Shown here: one piece after another, positions 43,766-56,119 of the stretch
Layout: each line of letters starts with the position of its first letter
Position numbering within the stretch: the stretch's first letter is position 1
Source of the DNA: Hofstenia miamia
Lineage: Eukaryota > Xenacoelomorpha > Acoela
Reading direction: 5' to 3'
Length of the DNA: 64,000 nt
NCBI GenBank assembly: GCA_004352715.1
Contig: SCFE01000115.1
Span: 1,366,046-1,430,045 of the forward strand
Notes under the pieces: generated by a model
Seen by the model: the letters and a program-made list of their open reading frames with translations, nothing else
Databases searched by the model: none
Told to the model about the DNA's origin: nothing
Translations under genes and position numbers: made by a program

Positions 43766-46590
43766 TAGAAATATATGCCATCTACAGATTTTTAACATGA
43801 ATTTAATTGACTTCGAATTTTGCGTTTTGAAGAACAAGCCCTCTATAAATTCACATATCCAAATATTCTTACCATCAAACTCATTAATTTTTAACTAATT
43901 TCAACGATTATTAGGATTGTATTAATCATTTTATTAATCCTTTCATACCGAATCTGTAGTTTCTACACATCAATTCTATACGGTAAATAGTAAAATTTTC
44001 AATAATGTTTTTTGCAAAATCCAAAACATTTATAGGTCATTTATGGAACGATAATATTTCAAAGTATTCAAAGCGGTTATCAGAATTGGAATTGGGCCAA
44101 GCCCGGATCATTTCAAAATAGCATTTATTCGGCCCAACCCCGGCCCGGCCCAAATTATTTGTCTTTTTCGCCACTGTTAGTGTCTTTTGCATCATAGAGG
44201 TTCATAAGTACTATACTATGAATTTGATTGGAAAAGTCTCATAATTAATATATATGTGCATAGGTGCATATCCACTTTAGTCCGTCAACAATGCTAATTC
44301 AATTCTGTTCAAATTCAAATTGCATTGTTAACTTTAATACAATAAACGTGTTATACGAAGTTGTAGGCCTGGAGCAGACGTTAGTCCTTTCTGTAAATGA
44401 TTGCATTTGACTACCAGATAGCACTGAATGTACATTTTCACAATGTTACCAATAAATACAAAATTTTCTACATTGCTTTAAATTTGTGTATAGATTAAAC
44501 TTAAATTTCTAAGAGTTTTTTTTAATTCTTTGTTGGTTTCTTCTTAAAATTGTTAAACGCTTTCATCTCACAAATCCGCAAAATATTCTCAAAAATCAGA
44601 GTGCACAATGTACATGAGGTGTGTCTCCTCTTTTTATAAATGAAACTGCTTATATTTAAATCTTTTGCTTAGACTTTTATGGAAAGCCTATAAAAATGTT
44701 ACCATTTATAGTATTGTAATGATAAGTGAGATAATGACGATTCTTGGCATAAATAACAACGATTTATCATTATGTTTAGGCCTAATCTCCAGATATTTTA
44801 TTACTAACTGGGCAAGGCAAAACTTAACTGTCAATTTTGCACTGAAATCTATTATTGCAATTTGCAGTTTGCAGTTTGTATATAGACAAACCTTAAGAAA
44901 AGAGAACCACAACAAGAGCATTTATATTCTGCTACACTTTTATCCAAACGTTTCATAAAAATTAATTCTATATGAAGATGAAATGTGTGTTTATTTTAGT
45001 TTGTATATGTATTTTTACACTTTCTACAAATCTGCTGGAGTTTCACTAAAACATTTTGTCAAGTTTTTACAAGAACTTCTTTTAAAATGTTGTTTATTAC
45101 TTTTACTACAAATATTTATGCAATGTTTTAATAAGGCAAAAATGTTGTTATTAAATTACTGTAATATAATACTATTTTTTGAAGCAACCCTCTTTTAAAA
45201 TATTTCAACACCTGCTGAGTACCATGCCCTACGGTCAAGGTATCATATAGGTCACGTTTCATAGGTTCTTCCTACCGCCTCCACTAATTTAGTAATATAA
45301 GTATTACCACAACAAATTATTTCCAGGATTGCAATAGTCCTTTTCTCGTTTAGAAAACATATCACTTCTTAAATATTCAATTACTAAAATTTTCTGCCAA
45401 CTTACATCAACTTACATCAGCACAAAGTAAGTGGAATTTTCATAAACGGTCTTTGCTTGTAGCAGACAAAATTTAGATGTTAGAAGTATTAAACCAACCA
45501 GCAATGTAGGGCTAATTCAATTTAAAGAGAATGTTTTTTTGATTTGCAAAATTTAAGTTTTCAAGTGAATTTTTTCTTGTATTTCAAATACCAATAAAAA
45601 CATTGGGCCAAAGCCCAGCCCGGCCCAAATTGCTAAGTCGAAACAGTCCAATCATAGAACAGATGTACTTGGGAATCCCTGCTACTCAAAATAAAAGTGA
45701 AAGGTCAGCAAGCGATGCAAACGCACTTCTCTTGATGCAGATCACGTCAATGAACTGATTGTTATTTGATCTGTCGAAAGAAGCCTTCCATAAATTTTGT
45801 TTGAAAGACTTTTTACATTTGTCATTCTTATTGAAAATTATACTTTAATATTTTGTTTTGCGCTTTAAAAAAATCTAGGGCGGTTACAGTTACTAGAAAA
45901 AAACCAACGGTTAGGTTAAGGTCATGAAATGCTCGTAACCGCAAAGCTCTACTCTTAATATCATATGAAACCTAATAACCTTTTGTGTTTTCTTCTGTCA
46001 TTAGGAAATTTTGTAGCATTGCTGTTGATTTTTGCTTTAGGTAAAAAACTTAGCATTTTATCTAGGTTTCGGATAATTTTCTGTAAATACTTTCACATGA
46101 ACTGATTACCAGTCGCAATGGATATTCTAGTTTGTGAATTGTTGGTAATCCGTACAATTTTGAAGAGCCTGACAGATTTCGTATTATGATAAAATGTTTC
46201 GGATATCTGTTTTTCATTCTTCATTTCTAACAATTTCACACTAAATCTATTTTCAAAACAAATTGCAGTTGAATGGGGAATATTCATGAAATTTTGAAAT
46301 ATTTTAAAAAATATATAATTTCTATATAATCGGTAGCGAAATTAGCAAAAAATTGGTTTCCAGTTTTTAACATTTCTTAGATTTTACAATATTACCAAAT
46401 AACGAAAATGAAGACTAAAATAGTGTTTTGTATTTTATTTTTTATAATATACCCTTTATATCATTCAGGATTTTCGAGTTTTTCGTTTTGAGGTTGAAGA
46501 CATTGATTCCTTTTTCATTTATATTTTAGTATAGTACACAGATTACTTTTTCGATTTTTCAATGATCACAAAGCATATTATAACGATTAT
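43766..46590. other. No gene recognised; GGCCCAA-rich repeat traces
   Basis: Two short GC-rich segments (about 44090-44160 and 45603-45635) share GGGCCAA..CCC followed by CCCGGCCCAAATT in direct orientation about 1.5 kb apart, possibly ends or copies of one repeat. Open frames at 44665-44958 and 44983-45198 are hydrophobic and unremarkable. Confidence 0.4.
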
Positions 46591-46601
46591 ATACTTTTTA
46601 G

Positions 46602-46793
46602 AGTAATATGAGATATAAGTGCTGTTTTGTTCCAACATGTCACATAGCAAGTAAAAATAACCCTAATATTTCGTTCTTGAGTGTTCGAATGAACAGAAAT
46701 TTGCGAATTTTTTGGTTTAATGCTGTGAATCGAAATGATGCCGTAAATCCACCGAAATATCCTAGGTTTGTGAAAAACATTTCGATTTAAAAA
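46602..46793 (+). pseudogene. THAP zinc-finger N-terminal exon or fragment
   Basis: After an ATACTTTTTAG acceptor-like site, an ATG at 46608 opens MRYKCCFVPTCHIASKNNPN, continuing ISFLSVRMNRNLRIFWFNAVNR and PPKYPRF. This matches the first half of a THAP domain: the C-x(4)-C pair, FxxVP-like strand, conserved W and P. The second zinc-ligand pair (CxxHF) is missing. The frame stops at 46788, just before a transposon terminus at 46802. A donor-like CTAG|GTTTGT at about 46765 could remove the stop if this is a true exon; no continuing exon was found. THAP domains bind DNA in transcription factors and in P-element-type transposases, so either origin is possible. Confidence 0.6.
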
Positions 46794-47832
46794 ATGATAT
46801 GCCCAGACAAAAATGAGAAATCCTCACGATATCCTAAAAACATCTCACTGCGACATAATAGCAATAACACAAGAACGTCGCAATGTATCCTAAAACGATC
46901 CTAAATCAGTCTTAATGTCCGTCCAAAACAATATCTCTAGGATGTCTCATTGAGACACCATGTGTATCAAAAATACGTTCTCAGGCTGTCTCAGCAGATG
47001 GGCTTGAGATTGTATCGCAATGAGATACTTCGAGAATAGCGGAAAGCGCGATAGGTTAATGACCCTCACAACAACACCATTTATAACAGCAAAATACACT
47101 ATTTCAATGCGTTTTAAGTGCATATAACAGATTATCATAAGCAAATAGCAATGACCAAGCTGTTACAAAGAACACAAGATTCTGCAGACAAAAATTGCTT
47201 GGCACAAATGCATATAACAATGCAAACAGCAAAGCATTTAGAAACGGAAAGACATTTTGCGCTGTCAAAACTATCAATAACTAACACAATACCGCTAGTA
47301 TTGATAACAGATTACATTACAAGACTTTTAATTACTGATTTATTTCGTATGTATGTTAGCTTGAAAACATCGCATATATTCTTTAGCAATTTGGTCATAA
47401 TTTTGGCAATAATAAATTTAAATGAAACATTTCAGTTTTGAATAAAANAATGAACAGAAATTTGCGAATTTTTTGGTTTAATGCTGTGAATCGAAATGAT
47501 GCCGTAAATCCACCGAAATATCCTAGGTTTGTGAAAAACATTTCGATTTAAAAAATGATATGCCCAGACAAAAATGAGAAATCCTCACGATATCCTAAAA
47601 ACATCTCACTGCGACATAATAGCAATAACACAAGAACGTCGCAATGTATCCTAAAACGATCCTAAATCAGTCTTAATGTCCGTCCAAAACAATATCTCTA
47701 GGATGTCTCATTGNTATTTTAAATATTTTTTCAAATAACACTTAAAATAGAACATCGCATATATTCTTTAGCAATTTGGTCATAATTTTGGCAATAATAA
47801 ATTTAAATGAAACATTTCAGTTTTGAATAAAA
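46688..47832. repeat. Assembly duplications around single Ns
   Basis: 265 bp at 46688-46952 recur at 47449-47713, bounded by N at 47448 and N at 47714. Sequence after the second N repeats parts of 47368-47447 and of 48601-48636. This looks like unmerged contigs or haplotypes. Confidence 0.85.
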
Positions 47833-48130
47833 TTTGAAATCAGTTTTTTGATGCAACATAAAAGATTATAAAGTAAAAAGGAGTTTTACTAATTTTCAAA
47901 CAATTCTCAGTTAGTGCTGACATTTTGCATACATTATTTTTACATTGCTTGAATTATAAATTAATTCTGAAATGGCATCTCAATGTAATCTCATGAGATG
48001 TATCAGCGATAACCTAATGAGACATCTGCAGAACATCAGCATCCTAAAAGCGTCTCATTAGGATATGAGACACCTGCGACATCAATAGGATGAGTTAGGA
48101 TGCATTTGCGACAGTTGATTTTTGACTGGG
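46802..48130. mobile_element. Non-autonomous transposon with CCCAGNCAAAAAT ends
   Basis: The left end CCCAGACAAAAATGAG (46802) and the right end ATTTTTGACTGGG (48130) are inverted with one mismatch. Beside both ends lie many GAGACA/TGTCTC and GGATG/CATCC words (46830-47030 and 47970-48110). No transposase was recognised. The apparent length is inflated by assembly duplications around the Ns at 47448 and 47714. The family could not be assigned; no clear target duplication. Confidence 0.6.
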
Positions 48131-49555
48131 TGGTAAGTTTTATACAAAAAATCCAAAAAAAAATATCTAAAGCCTGTCGTGCTGTCGCAATTGTTCGCCT
48201 GTCATCAAGAACCGTGCACATCAATGCAATCGCCTGTGCGCGTCAACAATACGAAGAATTATCACTCCATTCAAGAAAAGGTAAACTTCCCCTTTCATGT
48301 GATAAAGAATGTCAAACATTTGAATTAGAAAGTTGCAACCAATCTGCCCAAACTGTATTATATTTTCTAGCTAATTCAGTTAGATTTACATATTTATTAA
48401 TAATTTTTTATTCAGATAGGATGTACGCAAAATATAACCGATGTAACAGGTCAATCAAAGGATATTAAGCCCACTTACAATTGAGAACCAACCTTCAAAA
48501 TTTCTACAATTAAAGACTATACTTGAATCTACTAATGTGTAAAATTTTAGCTTCAGTTTTAACTCCTTTCACTTCATCCTGCACTCTCCAAATGAGTACA
48601 TATTTTAAATATTTTTTCAAATAACACTTAAAATAGAGGCTGGTACAGAGCCTAAGGCATTATACTGGCTATATTTTTAGCATTTACTATATATTAATAT
48701 ATAAAGTAAACATTATCAAATGTATTTTTGGATGTTGTGCCATTTATACATTCTCTATAGCTCCCCAAAAAACTCACAGGGCCCCTTAAAAAGGCCTTTT
48801 TTAGCATTTTGAAGAGTCTTTAACTCCAAAATTAAGCATTTCCCATAAAATCTGATAGCAAAAATAATGTTTATAGGTTGAAAACTACTCAGAGTCCAAA
48901 TTTCAGACAGATTGCTTTTTTCTATGAGTAGTTATTTGTATCCAAAGTTGCAGATTTTTTGCTTGCAGCTGCCAATAGGCAAATTTTGAAATTTTTTTTC
49001 AAAATTCAAAGAGCCATAATTCTTAAATCACAAAAGGAATGAAGCTGAAATTTTCAGGATAGTGTTATTTTATTGAAATCATCCTATGGTGTAAATATGG
49101 ACAAAATCTGAGATGTGGCCCATGGAACCATTAGGTGATTTCACTTGGAATGACCCTGTAGCAAATCCATTTGCTGTTCTTGGTTAAATAATAGTCTATT
49201 GAAGAAAAAATTCTTAAAGATGGAATGCTTGAATTTAGGTAATTTAAATTTTCAATTGGTTCTTAGTTTCTTCATTTGATTAGATGGTATGAACCAATGA
49301 TATAATGGATGCGATGATTATAGTTGTATTGATGTTACTAAAAGCATATCTTCTTTTTTTCAGTGATTTGTAAATATTACACTTTGAAAAGCAGTATCCT
49401 TGTGAATAACATTTGCTTAAGAATCTTTGTATTTTATTTCATTCAATGAGGTTGTATCTAAATCATATACTGACAATCCATATTATATTCAACTTAGTAT
49501 TACTGATTAAAATATTTGGTGGATTTCATTATCTGCATAGTTGGAGATTTTGAGA
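48131..49555. other. No gene recognised; possible transposon 3'-end trace
   Basis: A + strand frame at 48100-48468 (122 codons) starts within the transposon end and shows no family. At about 48770-49160 a less AT-biased block contains TTTCACTTGGAATGACCCTG and looks like a dispersed repeat, but I cannot name it. Confidence 0.4.
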
Positions 49556-49558
49556 TCT

Positions 49559-49765
49559 TTAATGATATACAGTGTCAATCACTTGTTGATAACTTTGAAA
49601 ACTCTCATGACTTCTAATAGCAGTTAATATTTTCACTTCATCAGAGTACTTTGCTAGATATATGTTGTCGCCAAATGATATTGAGGTTTGCTCATCAGAG
49701 TAGGTAATAAGAAGTGGAGCAGACATTGGACCACCTTGAGGTAATCCCACTGTTGCATTTTAAAG
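49559..49765 (-). pseudogene. LINE reverse transcriptase core remnant
   Basis: The minus strand reads TVGLPQGGPMSAPLLITYSD, then IYLAKYSDEVKI. This fits the GxPQGxxxSPLLFxxY box and, at the catalytic position, a decayed FADD (YSDE). The frame stops at 49559. Confidence 0.65.
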
Positions 49766-49789
49766 AAGATGAACAGCCATCTCTGGCTT

Positions 49790-51022
49790 TATCAAAAGAA
49801 AGAGGATTGCGGAAATTGCGCAATTGCATTGGGATAAGTTCATCTTAGATTGATTGCCAAATGTTTGTCAAATGTCAAGGAATAGGGCAGCTGCATTCTT
49901 TTGTCCACTTCAAGTTGGTGTAGGAATTAGGGGAGGATGTGAAGCTGTCATCCATGCTTTGAATGGAATGGTGGAAGTTGTTGGATTGAAGACAAATTGA
50001 GCTTTTCTCCAGGAAGATATTTAAAATAACTTTAACAGTCTTAATTGTTCAGTAATACATTCTCAGGCTAGACTTCATTTTCTGCAGTTATATCCTTGAG
50101 TCTATTTTTGCTACTCCCAGCCATCTCGGTTGAAATTTGGAACTAAATCCTCATTTTCCAGTAGTTAATAACAGACAAAAGAGGTCTCATTGGGACACCC
50201 TGAAGTTCTCAAAACTCCTACGGTTATTTGGAATAGGGTAATGAAGTGATTCTATTGGATGCCATCTAGTGTCGAAATATTTTTGACAAAACTTAACTGA
50301 GAAAATTAATTGTTTAATGAAGTTTTTATTTTTGATTGCTACTATTTGGGCAAAAGGATATAATTGATGAAAAGTAACACTTAAGGCATATTTGTCAGAA
50401 CAATGTTTAAGCATGCAATACTATGCTTCAAGGAAAATAATTGATAGATGCAAAACTCATTTTCTGGTAATATCCAAATACAAAGTGGAGAAATATTTTG
50501 ATAAACTTAAACACTATAGATTTATAAAATAGATGTAAATTTTCACAAACTATATAGAAAATATAGAAAAATATAGAAAAAAGATATATAATAAAATAAA
50601 TCGATAAAAAAATAAAATATCTGATATGCATGACAAAATCAATTTCGTTTTCACCAATATCCAACATACAAAATGGAAGAAATATTCGCTGTGCTTAAGC
50701 ATTGCACACATATGAAACAAAACNATAAAAAAATAAAATATCTGATATGCATGACAAAACCAATTTCGTTTTCACCAATATCCAACATACAAAATGGAAG
50801 AAATATTCGCTGTGCTTAAGCATTGCACACATATGAAACAAAACGTGTTTTATATAAGCTATTTTTCTGCAGAATGAGTTGTTGTGCAGAGCTTCACTGC
50901 ATCTAGCAAATTTACACAGAGGTATCACCATATATTTTCATAGTTGACATGGGAAATCATGATGCCCAAACTTGCTGTCCAGATTATTCACTACATTGTA
51001 AGCTGATGTATCCATAATAGTA
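49790..51022 (+). pseudogene. LINE reverse transcriptase remnant and 3' part (repeat copy 2)
   Basis: The + strand near 49880-50160 reads RNRAAAFFCPLQVGVGIRGG, CEAVIHALNGMVE, then in shifted frames NNFNSLNCSV and LYPxVYFCYSQPSRLKFG. The pattern PLQVGVGVxGGCEAxxHAL, KNAFNSxxR, CYxxPSxLxFG belongs to a widespread family of animal non-LTR reverse transcriptases. Downstream 50161-51022 is the repeat shared with 34489-35205. A 120-bp piece is duplicated around N at 50724 by the assembly. Head-to-head with the minus-strand remnant at 49559-49765. Confidence 0.7.
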
Positions 51023-51033
51023 ATGCATTAATT

Positions 51034-54000
51034 CATCCATCCAAAATTACTCATACTTTCATGTTGAATTAACCTTTCTAAACATGTAAATGTATGTAAA
51101 TGGGTAAACAAAGTTAGTTAATAGTGTAATATTCACACACATAAAATACAGGTGCATGGTTTTTTTTGAAGACAAATCACTAAGAATTTTGAGAAACAAA
51201 CGTCATTTAATGTAAATAATGAAAAACAAGATGTATAAAATCCCATAGCATAAATGTAAAAAAATATGCTCCATTAACTGTGAAATACTATATTATGTAT
51301 AACCAGTGAAAACAAAAGATGGAAAAAGTATGTGACATACCCTGCTATTTGTGTGTAGACGCATTTGAAATCACCAGACTGCCTTGTTCTTAACTATATT
51401 TGACCTAGTGAGTTGATTAGTTACAGTTTCAATAAATTGTTTTATTCCATGCAAAGTATCAATTGGCTCAGGCTAACCACGCAAATATTATTGAAGTGAA
51501 ACAATTTCATTGATTCCATAGCAGTCTGCTAAAATTAATAGTAGTGAATGCTATTGTAAAAACATAGAGTTCATGCATACTGATATGAAATAATCAACTG
51601 GCACAATAATCTACATGATTTTGTATTAATTATTAACAAAGCATTTACAAAAAAATTTGAGAGCTAGAAACCACTAAGAAATTTTGTAAAGCAATTACAA
51701 AGCAATAATATATCTCCTGACAAAATGAAAAACAACATGTAATTCATAGTTTCACTCAGTTGTTAGTTAAAAAATTGTAAATGCATAGACCATATACAAT
51801 AAATATTTTGTATTNTGAATGCTATTGTAAAAACATAGAGTTCATGCATACTGATATGAAATAATCAACTGGCACAATAATCTACATGATTTTGTATTAA
51901 TTATTAACAAAGCATTTACAAAAAAATTTGAGAGCTAGAAACCACTAAGAAATTTTGTAAAGCAATTACAAAGCAATAATATATCTCCTGACAAAATGAA
52001 AAACAACATGTAATTCATAGTTTCACTCAGTTGTTAGTTAAAAAATTGTAAATGCATAGACCATATACAATAAATATTTTGTATTAATCAAAAGCAAAAC
52101 TTTTACAAAGAATTTGAGTTCTAAAACAGCTAATAATTCCATACGTATAATTTAGTTGTATAAATAATGCCTTTCAGTCAATTGCTAGTTAAACAAAAAT
52201 AGAAATTAAACAATTGTGAATGAAACAAAGCACTCAATAAACCAATAATGCATATAAATTCGTTTAAAGTGAAAAATGTGCATGATGAAAATAAATAATA
52301 CAAAAAATGTATATAAAGGCATAAACCAACACCATATATAAATTTTTTTAAAGCAAAAATTGTGTAAAACTATGAAAACGCTTTTCTGTGACAGTTTTCC
52401 AAGGGAAAATCTATAACAAAAAAAAGCATTTTCCATAGTTGTTAACATATGATTGGTGTGTGCTAATTAATGAGTCATAGCCATTGTGATTAATTCATGA
52501 ATAATGAGGGCATGTTGCAAAAAGATGAGAATATTCACACATTACATAATTAATCTATGAATAATTTAGAGTGTATGTGTGTATGTGTTAGAGAATTTGT
52601 TATATATGATAGCACCCTTAATGAATAATGCATACTGACATTATACCTTGTTATTAATAGGGGATGACAAAATATACATTATTACAGTATGACAATCAAA
52701 GGAAAATTTTGATTGTCTCTCTCATTATATTCAAAAAGCTTTTAACTGGTATGAACATAACTTCCATCACATTATGTTTACAGGGGCAATCTCATAAATG
52801 AAGAAATGATGATTTTATTGAATCACTGAATTTGTTGTGTAGCAAGGCAACAATGTGTTGGGAATGTGATAGAATGAACTGTGAGTTTTTAAGTTGATTA
52901 ATCTCTCAATCCGTGGAAAATTTACTTCATCATGATTAATGATATCTGCAAATTATGGGAAATTCTACATAGTATATAAAGGACTATTATAAATTTGTAC
53001 TTTGAATTAACATTCAACAATCAGATATATTATTATCGCCATTTACTACTAATAATTGATGTAAATTTAAGAAGTTTGTTGTGAAATAAATAATGATTTT
53101 GTTTTCTCATCTATTTTATTAGCATTATTTTATAAAAATAAAAACTAGTACATGTAGAAAAAATAAATACCATATCCTCTCAACATTTTATTTCATAATC
53201 CATTTTTCAGGTAGTGCATAGTGGTTAAAAATTTAATTGCAGACAAACTAATTATATGCATTAGTTCATTTCCAAAATGTTAGTAATTTATATTCTATAT
53301 TGTTCAAAAACCATTTTAGTGCTTACCTTTCTGCATTTTTCTTCAAGAAAAATTTTAAGTCTTTATGTAACAATGAATGTTTCTTGAAATCATTTAATCA
53401 ATATTTGTTATTTTAATATGCTAATGTGAGTATCATATCACTTAACACTCAAGTCCATGTAACCCAAAATTGAATTATTTTGTAATAACAAAAGCTATTA
53501 TTTTCTGTAAATATTTTTAAGCATTGTTATAATAATATTTTGAATATGAATATCCCTTTCATTCAATAATTTATTTTCATATAGGTTATTCTTCAAGTAT
53601 TATGTAAATACTAAAATAATTTTACTCATGCATTTGCACAACCAAGATAGTAAGAAGTTTACATTAACTTATATATTTTTTAAAATTTTGAAAAAACCAA
53701 GCACATAGTTTCAAAGAATTCATGTTTGTTTTCAATATTACATATTGCATGTATTACAGTTTTTATTTTTGCACTCTACCATTGTTAAGTATTTTCCTTT
53801 CTCGAGTGCTTTATTACCCACATTAGTAAAAAAGACATTATTAATCATTCATCTATTAGTGTTCTAACTATGCATTTGATTATTTCATATCAGTGTGCAC
53901 AAACCCTCCATGTTATTTACAATTACTGTATAAAGATACTTTACAAAAGCAAGATGAAGTGAACTAGTGATTTCAAATGCATCTATGCGCTAATAACAGG

Positions 54001-55545
54001 GTATGTTGCATCACCTATATACATTGATGTAATATTTCTCTTTTCATCAAGGACATTTTTTAATTTTTTGTTTTAAACTATTTTATGTGTTATTGGCTTA
54101 TTTGCCTATATACATTGATGTAATATTTCTCTTTCTATCAAACATGTTTGAAATTAGAAGAACAGTGAATCATCTGGAAAATGTATTCTAATTTCTATGG
54201 CAATATAATACAATGGGATAGGTTTAGAATGAAACCTGTACAATCAAGTTATGGACTATCAAATTTGTGACTAATCAACTCTCTGATTTGAAGCTAGTAA
54301 AAAAGCAAGGCAAACTGGGTTGATAATTTCAAATGCATCTCCACACAGAATAATGAGATGCATCATACACTTTTTCCATATTATAGTTCACTTTCCATAT
54401 AAAATGTTGTAATATTTCTATTTCCATTGTACACATATTTTACATTAATCAAATTTATATATGATTTTTTTTATTTATGCCTTTATATACATTTTTGTAT
54501 TATCTCTCTTTCTATCATACACATTTTTTGCCTTAAACGAATTTCTATGCATTATTGATTTATTGAGTATTTTGTTTCATTCAAAATTGTTTAATTTCTA
54601 TTTTTCTTTAACTAGCAATTGACTGAAAGGCATTACTTATACATTATCATTTGCTTAATTTCTTATTTTTAACTAAAACTAAATTATACGTATTGAATTA
54701 TTAGCTGTTCTAGAACTCAAATTCTTTGTAAACATTTTGCTTCTGATTAATACAAAATATTTATCATATAGCATGGTCTATGCATTTAAAATTTTTTAAC
54801 TAACTGAGTGAAACTATGAATTACACATTGATTTTCGTTTTGTCAGGAGATATATTATTGACTTGTATTTGTTTTACAAAATTTCTTAGTGGTTTATAGC
54901 TCTCAAATTTTTTTGTAAATGTTTTCTTAATGAATACAAAATGTTTATCATGTAGATTTATGCGCCTCTACTATCTAACCATGCAGTTGATTATTTCATA
55001 TCAGCATGAATGAACTCTGTTTTTACAATAGCATTCACTACTATTAATTTAAGCAAACTGCTATGGAATCAATGAAATGGTTTTACCTCAATATTATTAG
55101 CATGGTTAACCTGAACCAATTGATACTTTGCATCGTATAAAAGAATTTATCAAATTTTAACTAATCAACTCAAGAGGCTAAAGATGGTTAAAAGCAGGGC
55201 AGTCTGGTGATTTCAAATGCATCTACACACAAATAGCTGGGTATTTCACGTACTTTTTCCATCTTTTGTTTTCACTGGTTATGTATATTATAGTATTTCA
55301 CAGTTAACTGAGCATGTTTTTTTTACATTTATGCTATGGGATTTTATACATCTTGTTTTTCATTATTTATATTAAATGACGTTTGTTTCTCAAAATTCTT
55401 AGTGATTTGTCTTCTGAATACCATGCGCCTGTATTTTTTGTGTGTGAATATTACACTATTAACTAACTTTGTTTACCCATTTACATACATTTACACGTTT
55501 AGAAAGGTTAATTCAACATGAAAGTATGAGTAATTTTGGATGGAT
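51034..55545. repeat. Giant inverted-repeat (foldback) element, ~4.5 kb
   Basis: The left arm (51034 to about 52350) and right arm (about 54437 to 55545) are inverted copies. Outer ends CATCCATCCAAAATTACTCA and TGAGTAATTTTGGATGGATG match exactly. Similarity continues inward through GGTTAATTCAAC, TTTGAAATCACCAGACTGCC, ATGCATAGACCAT and AATGTATATAAAGGCATA. Arms exceed 1 kb, with moderate divergence. There is no coding potential. The right half also contains three degenerate copies of a unit with TTTCAAATGCATCT (about 53970, 54325, 55205). The left arm includes a 270-bp assembly duplication around N at 51815. Confidence 0.85.
51545..52085. repeat. Assembly duplication around N
   Basis: 270 bp at 51545-51814 are repeated at 51816-52085 with a single N between, inside the left arm of the foldback element. 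Confidence 0.9.
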
Positions 55546-55565
55546 GTACTAGCAATGAATGTATT

Positions 55566-56119
55566 TACTATTCCTATTTCCCTAAACAATTAAAAATGGC
55601 TGAAGTTATTCCCATTTTTAAAAAGGGCAATAATGAGAAAACAGAGAATTATCGTCCAATATCTATTCTCTCAGGAATAAGCAAAATTTTTGAAAACTAA
55701 TATATCAACAATTAACGATCTACATTGAAGAGAATAAACTTTTAAGCAAACAGCAATTTGGTTTTAGAAAAGGATTATCAACAAATTATGCATTAATTGA
55801 AACAATAGATGACTGGCGTAGAAAATTAGACAAAGATGAAAAAGTTTATATTGCTTCACTTGATATATCAAAGGCCTTTAATTGAATTAATCATGATTTA
55901 CTAATTAAAAAACTAAGAGAAATTTATAATTTTAGTGATTCATCAATCCAATTTCTAAAATCATATAATATACATTTGATCGTTCACAATACGTGAAAGT
56001 AAACAATCTATCGTCAAAACAAATATTGGTAAATAATGGAGTACCACAAGGATCAGTTTTATTACCACTATAGATAAGATAAGACAATCTTTATTAAGAG
56101 AAGGTAAAGCAATTAATAC
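55566..56119 (+). pseudogene. LINE reverse transcriptase, 5' half of the domain, cut by a gap
   Basis: The + strand reads FPKQLKMAEVIPIFKKGNNE, NYRPISILSGISKIFEN, then after a frameshift LLSKQQFGFRKGLSTNYALI, VYIASLDISKAFN (catalytic aspartate box A), INHDLLIKKLREI and, near 56040, NNGVPQGSVL. It is a CR1/jockey-like reverse transcriptase with one or two frameshifts and a few stops. The YxDD box would lie in the following 1000-N gap. Confidence 0.88.

Noticed and set aside
44665-45198. Two hydrophobic open frames of 97 and 71 codons
   Set aside because: AT-rich sequence gives leucine/isoleucine/phenylalanine-rich frames by chance; no start context, splice sites or family.
47118-47441. 107-codon open frame
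   Set aside because: Lies inside the CCCAGNCAAAAAT-ended element and overlaps an assembly duplication; no recognisable content.
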